64,000 nucleotides of DNA, taken from the NCBI GenBank assembly GCA_022826345.1, contig JAJDVB010000135.1, forward strand, positions 1 through 64,000, read 5' to 3'. Below are positions 8,239 through 17,738 of this stretch, piece after piece. Position 1 is the stretch's first letter. Every line of letters starts with the position of its first letter. A program made the translations under genes and the position numbers. The notes beneath the pieces are model-generated. The model saw only the letters and a list, made by a program, of their open reading frames with translations, had not been told where the DNA came from and did no database searches. Origin of the DNA: Alphaproteobacteria bacterium (GTDB taxonomy: Bacteria; Pseudomonadota; Alphaproteobacteria; UBA828).

Positions 8239-9108
8239 TCAGAACCGCTGTCTCTGGTCCAGCTTCCCGACCCACGCCCGATAGTTGTGCACCGAGAAAC
8301 GCTGATACTCGACCACGTTGTAGAGGTACGTGCCGTCTTCGATCCGCGCTTCCGCCTGTTCGTAGCCTTCCTGGGTCACGGGGACGAACTTGATCCGATC
8401 ACCCGGCTGGAACAGCACGATATCGCCGCCGAAGACATCGAATCGCTTCTCCGTGTCCCAGATCGGCACTGGGGTGCGTCCGAGCAGCTGATAGCCCCCC
8501 GGCGTGTTGACCGGATAGATCGCGCTCGCGGAGCCCCCCATGCCGACCGTGCCCTGGGGCGTCCAGGTGCGGGGCGGGTTGTACTTGGGCACGGTGATCA
8601 TCGCCCGCGGGTCGAGAGGCTGGAGGAAGGGCAGGCCCGGCCAGAAGCCGAGAGAGGCGACCCAGTATTCCGAGCTTGAATGGACGCGGACGAGCTGGTC
8701 GCGATCGGCGAGGCCGTTGAGCCGCGCCACCATGTCCGGGTCGTATTCCTTGGGCGTGATCTTGTCGCTGTAGTCCTCGATGCACTCCCTGGTCCAGGGG
8801 TCGAGGTACATGGTCTCGAACAGGAAGAGCCGGCTGTCGAGCTCGATGTCGTCGGTGGAACCCAGGCTCGCGATCAGCGCCTTCAGCTCCTTGACCACGT
8901 CGTCGTAGGAGATTTCGCGCGGCTCATAGTGGACCAGCATCGAGGCGAAGCAGGGCGCGGTCTCGACGATGCCCTTAGTCTTGTCGGCGACGATGCGTGC
9001 CGCCAGCCCCTGGGCGACGAAGTTCAGCTCGAGGTTCATCTCGTTGCCGAACTCGATCAGCACGTAGCGATCGCCGCCGGGGAGGAACTTGGGCTCGTCG
9101 TAGATCAT
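8239..9108 (-). CDS. pxpB: 5-oxoprolinase subunit B/KipI-like carboxyltransferase-domain protein
   Basis: The 289-residue product contains the allophanate hydrolase subunit 1 fold. It starts GGDRYVLIEFGNEMNLELN and has the conserved core LGFWPGLPFLQPLD and MGGSASAIYPVNTPGGYQLLGRTP. It is longer than usual PxpB (about 220-240 residues) because of an insert before the core. PxpB normally works with PxpC and PxpA in ATP-dependent 5-oxoproline opening. Neither partner is present. Instead it sits 24 bp downstream of a biotin carboxylase, so an amide or urea carboxylation/hydrolysis role is possible. The ATG at 9108 is followed directly by the conserved N-terminus. Confidence 0.8.
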   Translation of the reverse strand: MIYDEPKFLPGGDRYVLIEFGNEMNLELNFVAQGLAARIVADKTKGIVETAPCFASMLVHYEPREISYDDVVKELKALIASLGSTDDIELDSRLFLFETMYLDPWTRECIEDYSDKITPKEYDPDMVARLNGLADRDQLVRVHSSSEYWVASLGFWPGLPFLQPLDPRAMITVPKYNPPRTWTPQGTVGMGGSASAIYPVNTPGGYQLLGRTPVPIWDTEKRFDVFGGDIVLFQPGDRIKFVPVTQEGYEQAEARIEDGTYLYNVVEYQRFSVHNYRAWVGKLDQRQRF

Positions 9109-9132
9109 GGCGCGGCTCTCTCGGGCGGGCGT

Positions 9133-10494
9133 TCAGGCGCCCATCAAATCGGACCGATGCTCGTCCACGAAGCCGGTGTGGGTGTTCCCGGCGCGAAAGG
9201 CATCATGGTCAATCACGCGGTGCAGAAAGTCGATGTTGGTGACGATCCCCTCTATACGGAATTCGCCGAGGGCCGTCAGCATCCTGTCGATGGCGGCGTC
9301 GCGGTTGCTGCCGTGGGCCACGAGCTTGGCGATCATGGGATCGTAGAAGGGCGTGATCCGGTCGCCTTCCGCAACCCCGGTATCGAGGCGAATGCCGTCA
9401 CCCTCCGGCGGCGGCGCGAAGCGCTCCAGCAGGCCCGGCGAGGGCAGGAAGTTCTTGTCCGGGTTCTCGGCGTAGATGCGGCATTCGATGGCGTGGCCAT
9501 CGGGCCCTCCCGCCGGCGCGGCGAGCCCCGAGAGGTCCTCGCCCCGCGCAAGCCGAAGCTGCAGCCCGACAAGGTCGAGCCCCGTGATCATCTCCGTCGC
9601 CGGGTGCTCCACCTGGATGCGCGTGTTCATCTCCAGGAAGTAGAACTCACCGTCCGGAGCCAAGATGAATTCGACCGTGCCGGCGCCGCGATAGCGCTCG
9701 CGTTCCACCAGGGCGAGGGCCGCGCCCGTCATGCGCGCCCGGAGCGCGGAATCCACCGCAGGCGAGGGCGCCTCCTCGACGATCTTCTGGAAGCGCCGCT
9801 GCACCGAGCATTCGCGCTCCATCAGGTGGAAGCCGCGCCCGTCGCCGTGCCCGAACACCTGGATCTCGACATGACGCGGGCGTTGCACCAGCCTCTCCAG
9901 GTAGACCGTGCCGTCGCCGAACGCGCGCTCGGCCATGGTCTGGGTGGCGCCGACCACATCGGCGAGCTTGGCCGGATCGTCCACCTGCCGCATCCCGATG
10001 CCGCCGCCGCCGGCCGAGGCCTTGACCAGCAGCGGGAAGCCCACAGCCTCGGCCGCTTCCTCAAGGCCAGAGGGGTCATCTGCCGTGAGCCGCGCGCTGC
10101 CGGGGACGATGGGGAGGCCCGCGTCACGGGCGATGATGCGGGCGCGCTCCTTGTCGCCCATGGCGGCGATGCTCTCCGCCGTAGGGCCGACCCAGATCAG
10201 GCCGGCGTCCTCCACGGCCTGCGCGAACGCAGGGTTCTCGGCCAGGAAGCCATAGCCCGGATGGATCGCATCGGCGCCGCTTTCGCGCGCCGCCGCGATG
10301 ATCTTGTCGGCGACGAGGTAGCTTTCCTTCGCGGCCGCAGGCCCGATGGGCAGCGCCTCGTCGGCCTCGGCGACATGGCGGGTGGCGGCGTCGGCTTCCG
10401 AATAGACCGCGACGGTCGCGATGCCGAGCGACCGCGCGCTTCGCATGATCCGGCAGGCGATCTCGCCCCGGTTCGCAATCAGGAGCTTTTGCAT
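9133..10494 (-). CDS. Biotin carboxylase (AccC-type)
   Basis: The product is 453 residues from MQKLLIANRGEIACRIMRSA, the textbook N-terminus of biotin carboxylase; the open frame continues far upstream, but that part is unrelated. The ATP-grasp domain shows the glycine-rich loop KASAGGGGIGMR, and downstream come EMNTRIQVEHPATE and the C-terminal AENP-KNFLPSPG. It carboxylates biotin on a carrier protein using ATP and bicarbonate. No biotin carrier protein or carboxyltransferase is encoded here, so the partner is unlinked, or it is the adjacent PxpB-like protein. It is divergent from the acetone-carboxylase operon across 177 bp. Confidence 0.92.
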   Translation of the reverse strand: MQKLLIANRGEIACRIMRSARSLGIATVAVYSEADAATRHVAEADEALPIGPAAAKESYLVADKIIAAARESGADAIHPGYGFLAENPAFAQAVEDAGLIWVGPTAESIAAMGDKERARIIARDAGLPIVPGSARLTADDPSGLEEAAEAVGFPLLVKASAGGGGIGMRQVDDPAKLADVVGATQTMAERAFGDGTVYLERLVQRPRHVEIQVFGHGDGRGFHLMERECSVQRRFQKIVEEAPSPAVDSALRARMTGAALALVERERYRGAGTVEFILAPDGEFYFLEMNTRIQVEHPATEMITGLDLVGLQLRLARGEDLSGLAAPAGGPDGHAIECRIYAENPDKNFLPSPGLLERFAPPPEGDGIRLDTGVAEGDRITPFYDPMIAKLVAHGSNRDAAIDRMLTALGEFRIEGIVTNIDFLHRVIDHDAFRAGNTHTGFVDEHRSDLMGA

Positions 10495-10609
10495 GGGCAC
10501 CGGGCTCGTGGGCGCCGCGCGGCACTTCTGACGGCCGCGCTCGGCAACCGGGCGAGAGGCTACCCGCCCCCTCTGAGGGCCGCAAGCGCCGCGCGGTGTC
10601 GAACCGCGC

Positions 10610-10639
10610 TTCGACCGGGGCCTGACTATGCGGCATAGT
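10610..10639 (+). promoter_or_regulatory. Candidate promoter of the acetone-carboxylase-like operon with overlapping palindrome
   Basis: TTCGAC (10610-10615), 18 bp, CATAGT (10634-10639), 32 bp before the acxA start. The -35 hexamer is also the right arm of the inverted repeat GTCGAA-n6-TTCGAC (10598-10615), which could be an operator. The assignment is by eye only. A similar TTCGACCGG element is seen before the CocE-type hydrolase at 20645. Confidence 0.4.
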
Positions 10640-10671
10640 AGCGCCCGGCTTCCGCGACGGGGACGCAAGCG

Positions 10672-12828
10672 ATGCCCGAGAACGCGTTGATCCCGCAGAT
10701 CCTCGCCATCGACGCGGGCGGGACGATGACGGACACCTTCCTTATCGATCAGGACGGCAACTTCGTCGTCGGCAAGGCGCAGACCACGCCGCACGATGAA
10801 TCCATCGGCTTCATCCAGTCGGCGAAGGACGCACTGAACTACTGGGACCTGGGGCTGGACGCGAGCTTCCCTCACCTCAAGACCGGGATTTATTCCGGCA
10901 CCGCCATGCTCAATCGCCTGCTGGAGCGCAAGGGGCGCGAGGTCGGCGTCATCGTGAGCGGGGGCATGGAGGACTATCTCAGGACCGAGCGCGCCATCCA
11001 GACCTACCTCGGCTATCCGTTCTCCGACCGCCTCCACGTCATCACGCACCACCACAACGAGCCGCTGGTGCCGCGCGAACGCATCCTGGGCGTGCGCGGG
11101 CGCATCGACCTGTTCGGCAGGGAGATCATCCCGCTTTACGAAGGCGACGTGCGCGACGCCGTAGACCGGCTGATCGACCACGATGTCGCGTCGATCGTGG
11201 TCTGCCTGCTGTTCTCCTACAAGAACAAGGACCACGAGCGGCGGGTGCGCGAGATCGGCGCCGAAGTCATGGCCGAGCGCGGGGTGGCCGAGAAGCCCAT
11301 CTACCTGTCGAGCGAGCTTTACCCGACGCGCCAGGACTTCCCGCGCCTCAACTCGACCATCATGGAGGCCTACGCGGCGGAGCCCTCGCGCGAGACCCTG
11401 CAGGTGGTGCAGGAGGTCTGTCGGCAGGCGGGCGGCAGGTTCGAGCTCCGGATCATGGCGAGCCACGGCGGCACCATCTCGATCAACGCGCGGGAGCTCG
11501 CGCGGACCATGATCAGCGGGCCGATCGGCGGGGTCGTGGGCAGCAAGTTCCTGAGCGAGCGGATCGGCGTGCCCAACATCGCGTGCACCGATATCGGCGG
11601 CACCTCATTCGATATCGCGCTGATCACGGATGGCGAGTTCTCCACCAAGCACGCGCCCGACATCGGCCGGATTCTGCTCAACATGCCGATGGTGCGGATC
11701 GATTCCGTGGGCTCGGGCACCGGCTCCTACGTCCGCGTCAACCCGATCACCAACCGCATCGAGATCGGGCCGGACAGTGCCGGCGCCATGATCGGTGTCT
11801 CCTGGCCCGAAGGCGGGGTCGAGACCGTGACCATCACCGATTGCAACATCGTGCTGGGCTATCTCAATCCCGACTACTTCCTGGGCGGCGACATCACGCT
11901 GAGCCGGGAACGCGCAATCGATGCCGTCCGCGCGCAGGTCGCAGACCCGCTCGGCATCGACGTCTATCAGGCCGCCGCCGGCGTGCTGGAGCTGTTCGAG
12001 GATCAGTTGAAGAACAGCCTGCTCGGCTTGATCCTCGGCAAGGGCTACACGCCCGAGAGCTACACGCTGCTCTGCTACGGCGGCGGCGGTCCGCTTCATG
12101 TCGCCGACTACAGCCAGGGGCTCGCCTTCGACGACATCCTCGTGCCGGCCTGGGCGCCCGGCTTCTCGGCATTCGGCTGCGCCTGCGGCGAATACGCTTA
12201 TCGCTACGACAAGACCCTGGACATGGCGCTGCTCCCCGGCGACGGCGCCGAGAAGCGGCGCGCCGTGGCCGACGCGATCATCGCCGCCTGGGACGAGCTG
12301 AAGGAGCAGGTCAACGCCGAGTTCGAGAAGAGCGGCGTGCGCCCGGAGGCCGTCAGCTACCGGCCGGCGGCCCGGATGCTCTACTATGGCCAGTTGAACG
12401 ATCTCGAAGTCCCGGTTGACGACGGCTACGGATCGAACCTGGAAGAGATGCTGGACGGGCTCTGCAGCGGCTTCGAGGCCGAATACGGCAAGATGTACGG
12501 CCTCGCCGCCCGCACGCCGCAGTTCGGATACATGGTGACGGCGGTGGTGATGACCGGGTCCACGCCCGTGGAGAAGCCGGAGTTGCCGGACGAGGCGGAC
12601 GAAGGGCCGACTCCGCCCGCCGCCGCGCTCAAGGCAGGGCGCAACATCTATGCGGACGGCCAGTGGGTGCCGGCGCAAATTCTCGACTTGCAGGGGCTCA
12701 GGCCGGGTAACGTCATCGAGGGGCCGGCCATCGTCGAATCGCCTGCATCGACCATGCTGGTGCCTGCGGGCCGGACGGCACGGCTCGACCGGCACAGCAT
12801 CTTTCACCTGACGACCGACGCGGGCTAG
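10672..12828 (+). CDS. acxA: Acetone carboxylase-type beta subunit (HyuA family)
   Basis: The 718-residue product is the length of acetone carboxylase beta. The N-terminal ATPase phosphate loop reads IDAGGTMTDTF, then GKAQTTP and YSGTAMLNR. The second phosphate motif is TDIGGTSFDIALI near residue 310, and the C-terminal half contains LLCYGGGGPLHVADY and a Cys-rich GCACGEYAYRYDKT. In acetone carboxylase this subunit binds ATP and helps activate bicarbonate and ketone to give a 3-keto acid. It is the first gene of a three-gene operon (35 bp to the next). Acetophenone carboxylase-like or hydantoinase activity cannot be excluded. Confidence 0.85.
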   Translation: MPENALIPQILAIDAGGTMTDTFLIDQDGNFVVGKAQTTPHDESIGFIQSAKDALNYWDLGLDASFPHLKTGIYSGTAMLNRLLERKGREVGVIVSGGMEDYLRTERAIQTYLGYPFSDRLHVITHHHNEPLVPRERILGVRGRIDLFGREIIPLYEGDVRDAVDRLIDHDVASIVVCLLFSYKNKDHERRVREIGAEVMAERGVAEKPIYLSSELYPTRQDFPRLNSTIMEAYAAEPSRETLQVVQEVCRQAGGRFELRIMASHGGTISINARELARTMISGPIGGVVGSKFLSERIGVPNIACTDIGGTSFDIALITDGEFSTKHAPDIGRILLNMPMVRIDSVGSGTGSYVRVNPITNRIEIGPDSAGAMIGVSWPEGGVETVTITDCNIVLGYLNPDYFLGGDITLSRERAIDAVRAQVADPLGIDVYQAAAGVLELFEDQLKNSLLGLILGKGYTPESYTLLCYGGGGPLHVADYSQGLAFDDILVPAWAPGFSAFGCACGEYAYRYDKTLDMALLPGDGAEKRRAVADAIIAAWDELKEQVNAEFEKSGVRPEAVSYRPAARMLYYGQLNDLEVPVDDGYGSNLEEMLDGLCSGFEAEYGKMYGLAARTPQFGYMVTAVVMTGSTPVEKPELPDEADEGPTPPAAALKAGRNIYADGQWVPAQILDLQGLRPGNVIEGPAIVESPASTMLVPAGRTARLDRHSIFHLTTDAG

Positions 12829-12863
12829 GCCGCAGGCCGGTCGGAAGAGCAGCGGAGGCTGAA

Positions 12864-15104
12864 GTGAGCAACGTCGCACTGGAGCATGACTACGGGATCG
12901 GCTGGGGTGGTGCCTCGCTCGCCGGGATGCTGGAGGAGAGCGAGAGAATCTTCGCGGAGACCGGCCACTATGGAGGTCTCGACGAGCTCCCGCTCAAGGC
13001 CGCCGAGCCCATCCGCTACGAAAAAATGTTCTCGCGCCTGCGCGGCGGCCTGGTGGGCGCGCGCGAGACGGCGATGAACATCTCCGCGAGCCCGATCGTG
13101 CGCGAGGTCGGCGAGCTCTGCTTCGCCCTCTATACGCCGGAAGGGGACGCCATCACCCTCAGCACCGGGATCATGGCGCACGTCCACACCATGTCCATGG
13201 CGATCAAGCACATGATCCGCTCGGACTACGAGATCAATCCCGGAATCGCGCCCGGCGACATCTTCGTCAACAACGATCCGCAGCTCGGCGGCGTCCACAA
13301 CGCCGACGTCATGAACTTCGTGCCCCTCTTCCACGAGGGCGAGATCGTCGGCTGGGCCGCCGGCGTGGTGCACGAGCTGGACGTGGGCGCCCCGCAGCCG
13401 GCCAGCATGCCCATCGGCACCGTGAGCCGCTACGAGGACGGGCTGATTCTGTCGTGCATGAAGGTGGGGTCCAACGACACGCTCAACCGCGACTACGAGA
13501 ACCGCATCGAGACCGCGGTGCGGATGCCGTTCTACTGGGTGCTTGACGAGAAGTGCCGCATCGCCGGCTGTCAGATCATCCGGGCGACGGTCGAGCGGCT
13601 GATCGCGGAAGAAGGCATCGACACTTACAAGCTATTCATGTGCGAGGTGATCGAGGACGCGCGACGCGCCTTCAAGCGCAACCTCACGCAGATGACGGTG
13701 CCGGGCATCTACCGCGTGCCCTCCTTCATGGATGTGCCCCATGAGGAGGACAAGGGGCTGATGCCGGACTACGCGGCGGTCAATTCGATGATGAACTGCC
13801 CGCTCTCGCTCACCATCGGGCGGGACGCCTCCTTCCACGTCGATCTCGACGGCGCCAACAAGTGGGGCTACCACTCGTTCAACTGCACGCCGTCCGGGCT
13901 GCAGGGCGGGCTCTGGGTCGTGCTCTCGCAGACCCTCGTGCCCAACGACAAGGTCAACGACGGCGCCTATCTCGCGACTTCGTTCAATACGCCCTACGGC
14001 ACCTGGTCCAACCCCGACAACAGGAGCGTCTCCAACACTCTCTCCTGGATTTTCCTGATCCCTTGCTTCACGGGGCTGATCCATGCGCTAAGCCGCGCCT
14101 TCACCGCGCGCGGCTACCTGGAAGAGGTGCTGGCCGCCTATCCCTTCACCGGCAACATCACGCAAGGCGGGGGCATCAACCACCACGGCCTCGATGCCGG
14201 CTGGTCGAACTTCGAGCATTCGAGCTGCGGCATCTCCGCCCGCTGGGGCTACGACGGCGAGGTCTCGGGCGCGGCGATGTGGAATCCGGAAGGAGACATG
14301 GGCGATGTGGAAGCCTGGGAGCTGACTGAGCCGCTGCTCTACTTCGGCCGCCGGATCCGCCCCAATACCGGCGGGCCGGGCAAGCAGCGCGGCGGCTCGG
14401 GCTGGGAATGCGTGCGCATGCTCTACGGCACCGAGCGGCAGATTCTCTTCCACTGCAACAGCGGTCATGTCTTCCAGACCTCGGGCCTTTACGGCGGCTA
14501 TCCCGGCTCCAGCGGCTACCGCCACATGATCACCAACACCGACATGAAGGAGAGGATCGCCCAGGGCCTGCCCTATCCGGTCGAGGACAGGGATACGGAG
14601 GACAGCCAGATCGTGGCGAACGTGGAGGCCGATCACCTGATCGACCGCCGCTGCCATCACTTCCCGGTGTCTCAGAGCGAATACGACCTCTACCTGAGCG
14701 TGCTCAACGGCGGCCACGGCCTGGGCGATCCGCTCGACCGCGATCCGGAGGCCGTCGTCGCCGACCTGAACTCGGGCGACGTGCTGTCCCGCTTCGCGCC
14801 GACGACCTACGGCGTCGTCGCCGAGCAGGATGCCGACGGGCATTGGGTGCTGGACCAGAACGGGACCGATACGCTCCGCGCCGACATGCGCAAGCAGCGT
14901 CTCGCCGGCAGCCTGCCGGTCGAGGAGTGGATGGAGGGTCAACGCGGCCGCGCGGCCGATCTCGACTTCATCGAGCCGGTCGCCAAGGCCTACCGCGAAA
15001 GCATCGCGCTCTCCGAGAACTGGGCGGCGCTCTACAAGGATTTCTGGGGCCTGCCCGTGGACTGGACTCCGCCCAACGGCGATGCTTCGGGCCGCGATCG
15101 CTAG
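12864..15104 (+). CDS. acxB: Acetone carboxylase-type alpha subunit (HyuB family)
   Basis: This 746-residue HyuB-family protein resembles acetone carboxylase alpha throughout, e.g. KMFSRLRGGLVGARETAM, GELCFALYTPEGDA, AMWNPEGDMGDVEAWELTEP and LYGGYPGSSGYRH. In the Mn-dependent complex, alpha houses the metal site and carries out C-C bond formation between the ketone and carboxyphosphate. The ATG at 12864 is preceded by GGAGGCTGAAG. It lies between the beta and gamma genes, the normal order. The family match is secure; the actual ketone substrate is not. Confidence 0.86.
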   Translation: MSNVALEHDYGIGWGGASLAGMLEESERIFAETGHYGGLDELPLKAAEPIRYEKMFSRLRGGLVGARETAMNISASPIVREVGELCFALYTPEGDAITLSTGIMAHVHTMSMAIKHMIRSDYEINPGIAPGDIFVNNDPQLGGVHNADVMNFVPLFHEGEIVGWAAGVVHELDVGAPQPASMPIGTVSRYEDGLILSCMKVGSNDTLNRDYENRIETAVRMPFYWVLDEKCRIAGCQIIRATVERLIAEEGIDTYKLFMCEVIEDARRAFKRNLTQMTVPGIYRVPSFMDVPHEEDKGLMPDYAAVNSMMNCPLSLTIGRDASFHVDLDGANKWGYHSFNCTPSGLQGGLWVVLSQTLVPNDKVNDGAYLATSFNTPYGTWSNPDNRSVSNTLSWIFLIPCFTGLIHALSRAFTARGYLEEVLAAYPFTGNITQGGGINHHGLDAGWSNFEHSSCGISARWGYDGEVSGAAMWNPEGDMGDVEAWELTEPLLYFGRRIRPNTGGPGKQRGGSGWECVRMLYGTERQILFHCNSGHVFQTSGLYGGYPGSSGYRHMITNTDMKERIAQGLPYPVEDRDTEDSQIVANVEADHLIDRRCHHFPVSQSEYDLYLSVLNGGHGLGDPLDRDPEAVVADLNSGDVLSRFAPTTYGVVAEQDADGHWVLDQNGTDTLRADMRKQRLAGSLPVEEWMEGQRGRAADLDFIEPVAKAYRESIALSENWAALYKDFWGLPVDWTPPNGDASGRDR

Positions 15105-15120
15105 GCGGGGGAGAGATACG

Positions 15121-15624
15121 ATGACCGCCTACGACAAGGCCACGATCGAAGAGCTCTACCACGGCACGCTGCCCTGGCCGCAGCTCAAGCAGATGATGAG
15201 CGCGTTCAAGGACGCGGAGCGCTTCGACACCTTCCTCGCCGTTCTCCAGGAGCAAGTGCCTTGGGACGACCAGGTGCTTCTGCCTCTCGGCCCCAAGCTC
15301 TTCATTGTGCTCAAAGACGACGGGTCCATCGTCACCAAGAGCATGAGCGGCCACGAGTTCGGCGACTACCGGGAGAACTGGAAGCTCAAGGCGCGCATCG
15401 CCGTGCGGGATACCGACGAGAAGATGCAGGAGATCTATCCCAAGTGGATGCATGCGGACCCGGCATGGATGGAGCTCCGCGAATACTACGATCCGCTCGA
15501 CGGCTCGCTGCTCGAGGTGGAGGCGGTGCCGCCGGGCTATCCCATCGTGCACAGCTTCGAGCCGGACCTCGAAGGCTTCTACACTGAGTGGCTCGGCCGG
15601 GAGTTCCCGCCGACGCGGGCCTGA
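15121..15624 (+). CDS. acxC: Acetone carboxylase-type gamma subunit
   Basis: The 167-residue product matches the size and style of acetone carboxylase gamma (about 168 residues): an N-terminal helix ELYHGTLPWPQLKQMM, then a compact beta domain with LGPKLFIVLKDDGSIVTKSM and the tail SFEPDLEGFYTEWLGRE. Because gamma is present, true acetone/ketone carboxylase is more likely than a plain hydantoinase HyuA/HyuB pair. GGGGGAGAG precedes the ATG at 15121. It is the last gene of the operon. The next gene, on the opposite strand, ends 36 bp away with no clear terminator between them. Confidence 0.88.
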   Translation: MTAYDKATIEELYHGTLPWPQLKQMMSAFKDAERFDTFLAVLQEQVPWDDQVLLPLGPKLFIVLKDDGSIVTKSMSGHEFGDYRENWKLKARIAVRDTDEKMQEIYPKWMHADPAWMELREYYDPLDGSLLEVEAVPPGYPIVHSFEPDLEGFYTEWLGREFPPTRA

Positions 15625-15659
15625 CCCAGACACGTCTCCTGTTTGCTCGCGGAGGGTCG

Positions 15660-17738
15660 TCAGGTCGCTCGTTCGCGCAGCGTCAGCACGGCGCCGAGCA
15701 CGACGATGCCGAAGATGATGTCGCGCCAGGCGAAGTGAAGCTCCGAGCCGGAGACCAGCGTGCCGACCGCCGTCAGCAGCAGGGCGCCGCCGAAGATGCC
15801 GAGGTAGTGCCCGCGCCCGCCGACGGCGAGCGTGCCGCCGACCAGCACGACGGCGATCGCCGGCAGCAGGAAGCGCTGACCCATGTTGAGGAAGGAGACG
15901 GTGGAGAAGCCGGTCATCAGCACGCCGGCAAGCGCCGAGCAGAAGCCGCTCAGCACGTAGACGCCGAGCACCGTCCAGTCGACCCGAACGCCGGAGAGCC
16001 GCGCCACCCGCGCGCTGTTGCCGACCGCGAAGACGCGCCGGCCGAAGGTGGTGCGATGCAGTACGACGTAAGCCACGCCGGCGAAGCCGATGAGGAACCA
16101 GGCGGCGGGCGCGAGCCCGGTGAGCCGCTCGGTAAAGAACCACACCAGCGCCGGCGGCGAGCGCCCGGTGGGAATGCCGCCGGTGAAAAGCAGGCCGGCA
16201 CCCTGCATGATCCCGTTAGTGGCCAGCGTGACGACGATCGCCGGCATGCCGAACAGCACCACGCCGATGCCGTTGAAGAGGCCAACGCCGATACCGATCG
16301 CCAGCACCAGCGGCACCGCCCAATAGGCCGGCCCGTCCATCCCGTTGCAGAGCGCGGCCAGCACGACGCCGGTGAAGGCCAATGTGTGCGGCACCGAGAG
16401 GTCGAGTCCGCCGGTCAGCACCACGGCGCCTTGCCCGAGGCCCAGCACGGCCAGGAAGAGCCCGAGCGTGAGCAGCGAGTTGAGGTAGTGGACGCTCACG
16501 CTCTCGCCGCCGATGACCGCGACCACGAGGATGTAGACCACGACCAGCAGCGTCCAGGCCGGCACCATCAGGCGCAGCACGTCCCAGTTCTTGGTGGTCC
16601 ATTGCCAGGGCTGCGGCCCCTTGAGCTCGTCGCTTACCCGCGGGGTCCAGCTCGTGGCCAGCCGGCCGGTATTGGCCCTCGCGCCGCCGTGGAAGGATGG
16701 CAGGCTGCGATGCCTGAGTCCGGATATCTTGAGGCCGGTCACCCGCCAGTACTCGGCGATCGAGGAGTCACGCCCGATGGAGGCGCCGATCACCGCCAAC
16801 AGCAGGATCACCGCCTCGGTGATCGGCATGACGTGTGTCGACCAGTTGAGCACGATCAGCACGTTCGAGATCAGCATCAGCGTGAACGCCGCGAACACCG
16901 TGCCGAGGCAGCCGCCCTCGCCGCCGCCGATCCGGGTGCCGCCCAGGATGGTCGCGGCGAAGATGAGCAGCAGCATGCCGCTGCCCACCAGCGGGCCGCC
17001 CGAGCTGGTCTGGGCGCTGAGGAAGACCCCGCCCGCGCCGTAGAAGGTGCCGGCCAGCATGTAGCCGAAGAACTTGGTGCGCGCGACGTTGATGCCGTTG
17101 GCGAAGGCTGCGTCCTCGTTGCTGCCGACGGCATAGAGCGCAGTGCCGAAGCGCGAGCGCTTGATGATCGCCCAGACACCCAGCGCCAACAGGATGACCA
17201 GGAGCGCGGCGGGGAAGCCGTCCGGGATCAAATCGCCGGTGAAGACCATCGAAAGGCCGTAGGGGATGTAGCCGCCCGGGTCCGGCATCAGCAGCAGGTT
17301 GAGGCCCAGGATGATGAACATCACCGCCAGCGTCACCACCACCGGCTGCAGCCGCATGTAGGCGATGAAGAAGCCGTTGATCGCGCCGACCGAGGCCCCG
17401 ATGCCGAGCCCCGCGAAGCACATTAGGACCTGGCTCCAGAGGGAATCGGTGGTGTGCAGCGCCATGATCACGTTGACCAGCGAGAGCACGGCGCCGCAGG
17501 AGAGGTCGAACCCGCCGATCAGGAACACCACCGTCTGGCCCATGGCGGCGAAGGCCAGGGGCCCGGTGTTGGACGACAGGAAGTTGATCTCGAAGTAGCT
17601 GATCGGGCCGGGGGAGATCACGTCCAGGCAGACGAAGATGCCGATAAAGGCCGTGACCGCGACCAGCAGGCGCCGGTTGCGCGCCAGTCCCTGCTGCCAG
17701 GAGAGCCGCGGCAAGCGGGCGAGCGGTACGTCGCTCAC
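15660..17738 (-). CDS. Fused double permease of a ribose-type ABC importer
   Basis: This single 692-residue chain contains two complete RbsC-type permease domains. Domain 1 (about residues 1-330) has GGFDLSCGAVLS and GSNEDAAFANGINV. Domain 2 (about 345-692) has GGLDLSVPHTLAFTG, GNSARVARLSGVRV and VVLVGGTLAVGGRGHY. Both keep the GG-DLS signature of the family. The linker is hydrophilic (about GLRHRSLPSFHGGARAN). The start is GTG at 17738, overlapping the ATPase stop as GTGA. Usually two identical or separate permeases form the channel; here a covalent heterodimer is predicted. The substrate is probably a sugar-like or cyclic compound. Confidence 0.88.
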   Translation of the reverse strand: MSDVPLARLPRLSWQQGLARNRRLLVAVTAFIGIFVCLDVISPGPISYFEINFLSSNTGPLAFAAMGQTVVFLIGGFDLSCGAVLSLVNVIMALHTTDSLWSQVLMCFAGLGIGASVGAINGFFIAYMRLQPVVVTLAVMFIILGLNLLLMPDPGGYIPYGLSMVFTGDLIPDGFPAALLVILLALGVWAIIKRSRFGTALYAVGSNEDAAFANGINVARTKFFGYMLAGTFYGAGGVFLSAQTSSGGPLVGSGMLLLIFAATILGGTRIGGGEGGCLGTVFAAFTLMLISNVLIVLNWSTHVMPITEAVILLLAVIGASIGRDSSIAEYWRVTGLKISGLRHRSLPSFHGGARANTGRLATSWTPRVSDELKGPQPWQWTTKNWDVLRLMVPAWTLLVVVYILVVAVIGGESVSVHYLNSLLTLGLFLAVLGLGQGAVVLTGGLDLSVPHTLAFTGVVLAALCNGMDGPAYWAVPLVLAIGIGVGLFNGIGVVLFGMPAIVVTLATNGIMQGAGLLFTGGIPTGRSPPALVWFFTERLTGLAPAAWFLIGFAGVAYVVLHRTTFGRRVFAVGNSARVARLSGVRVDWTVLGVYVLSGFCSALAGVLMTGFSTVSFLNMGQRFLLPAIAVVLVGGTLAVGGRGHYLGIFGGALLLTAVGTLVSGSELHFAWRDIIFGIVVLGAVLTLRERAT

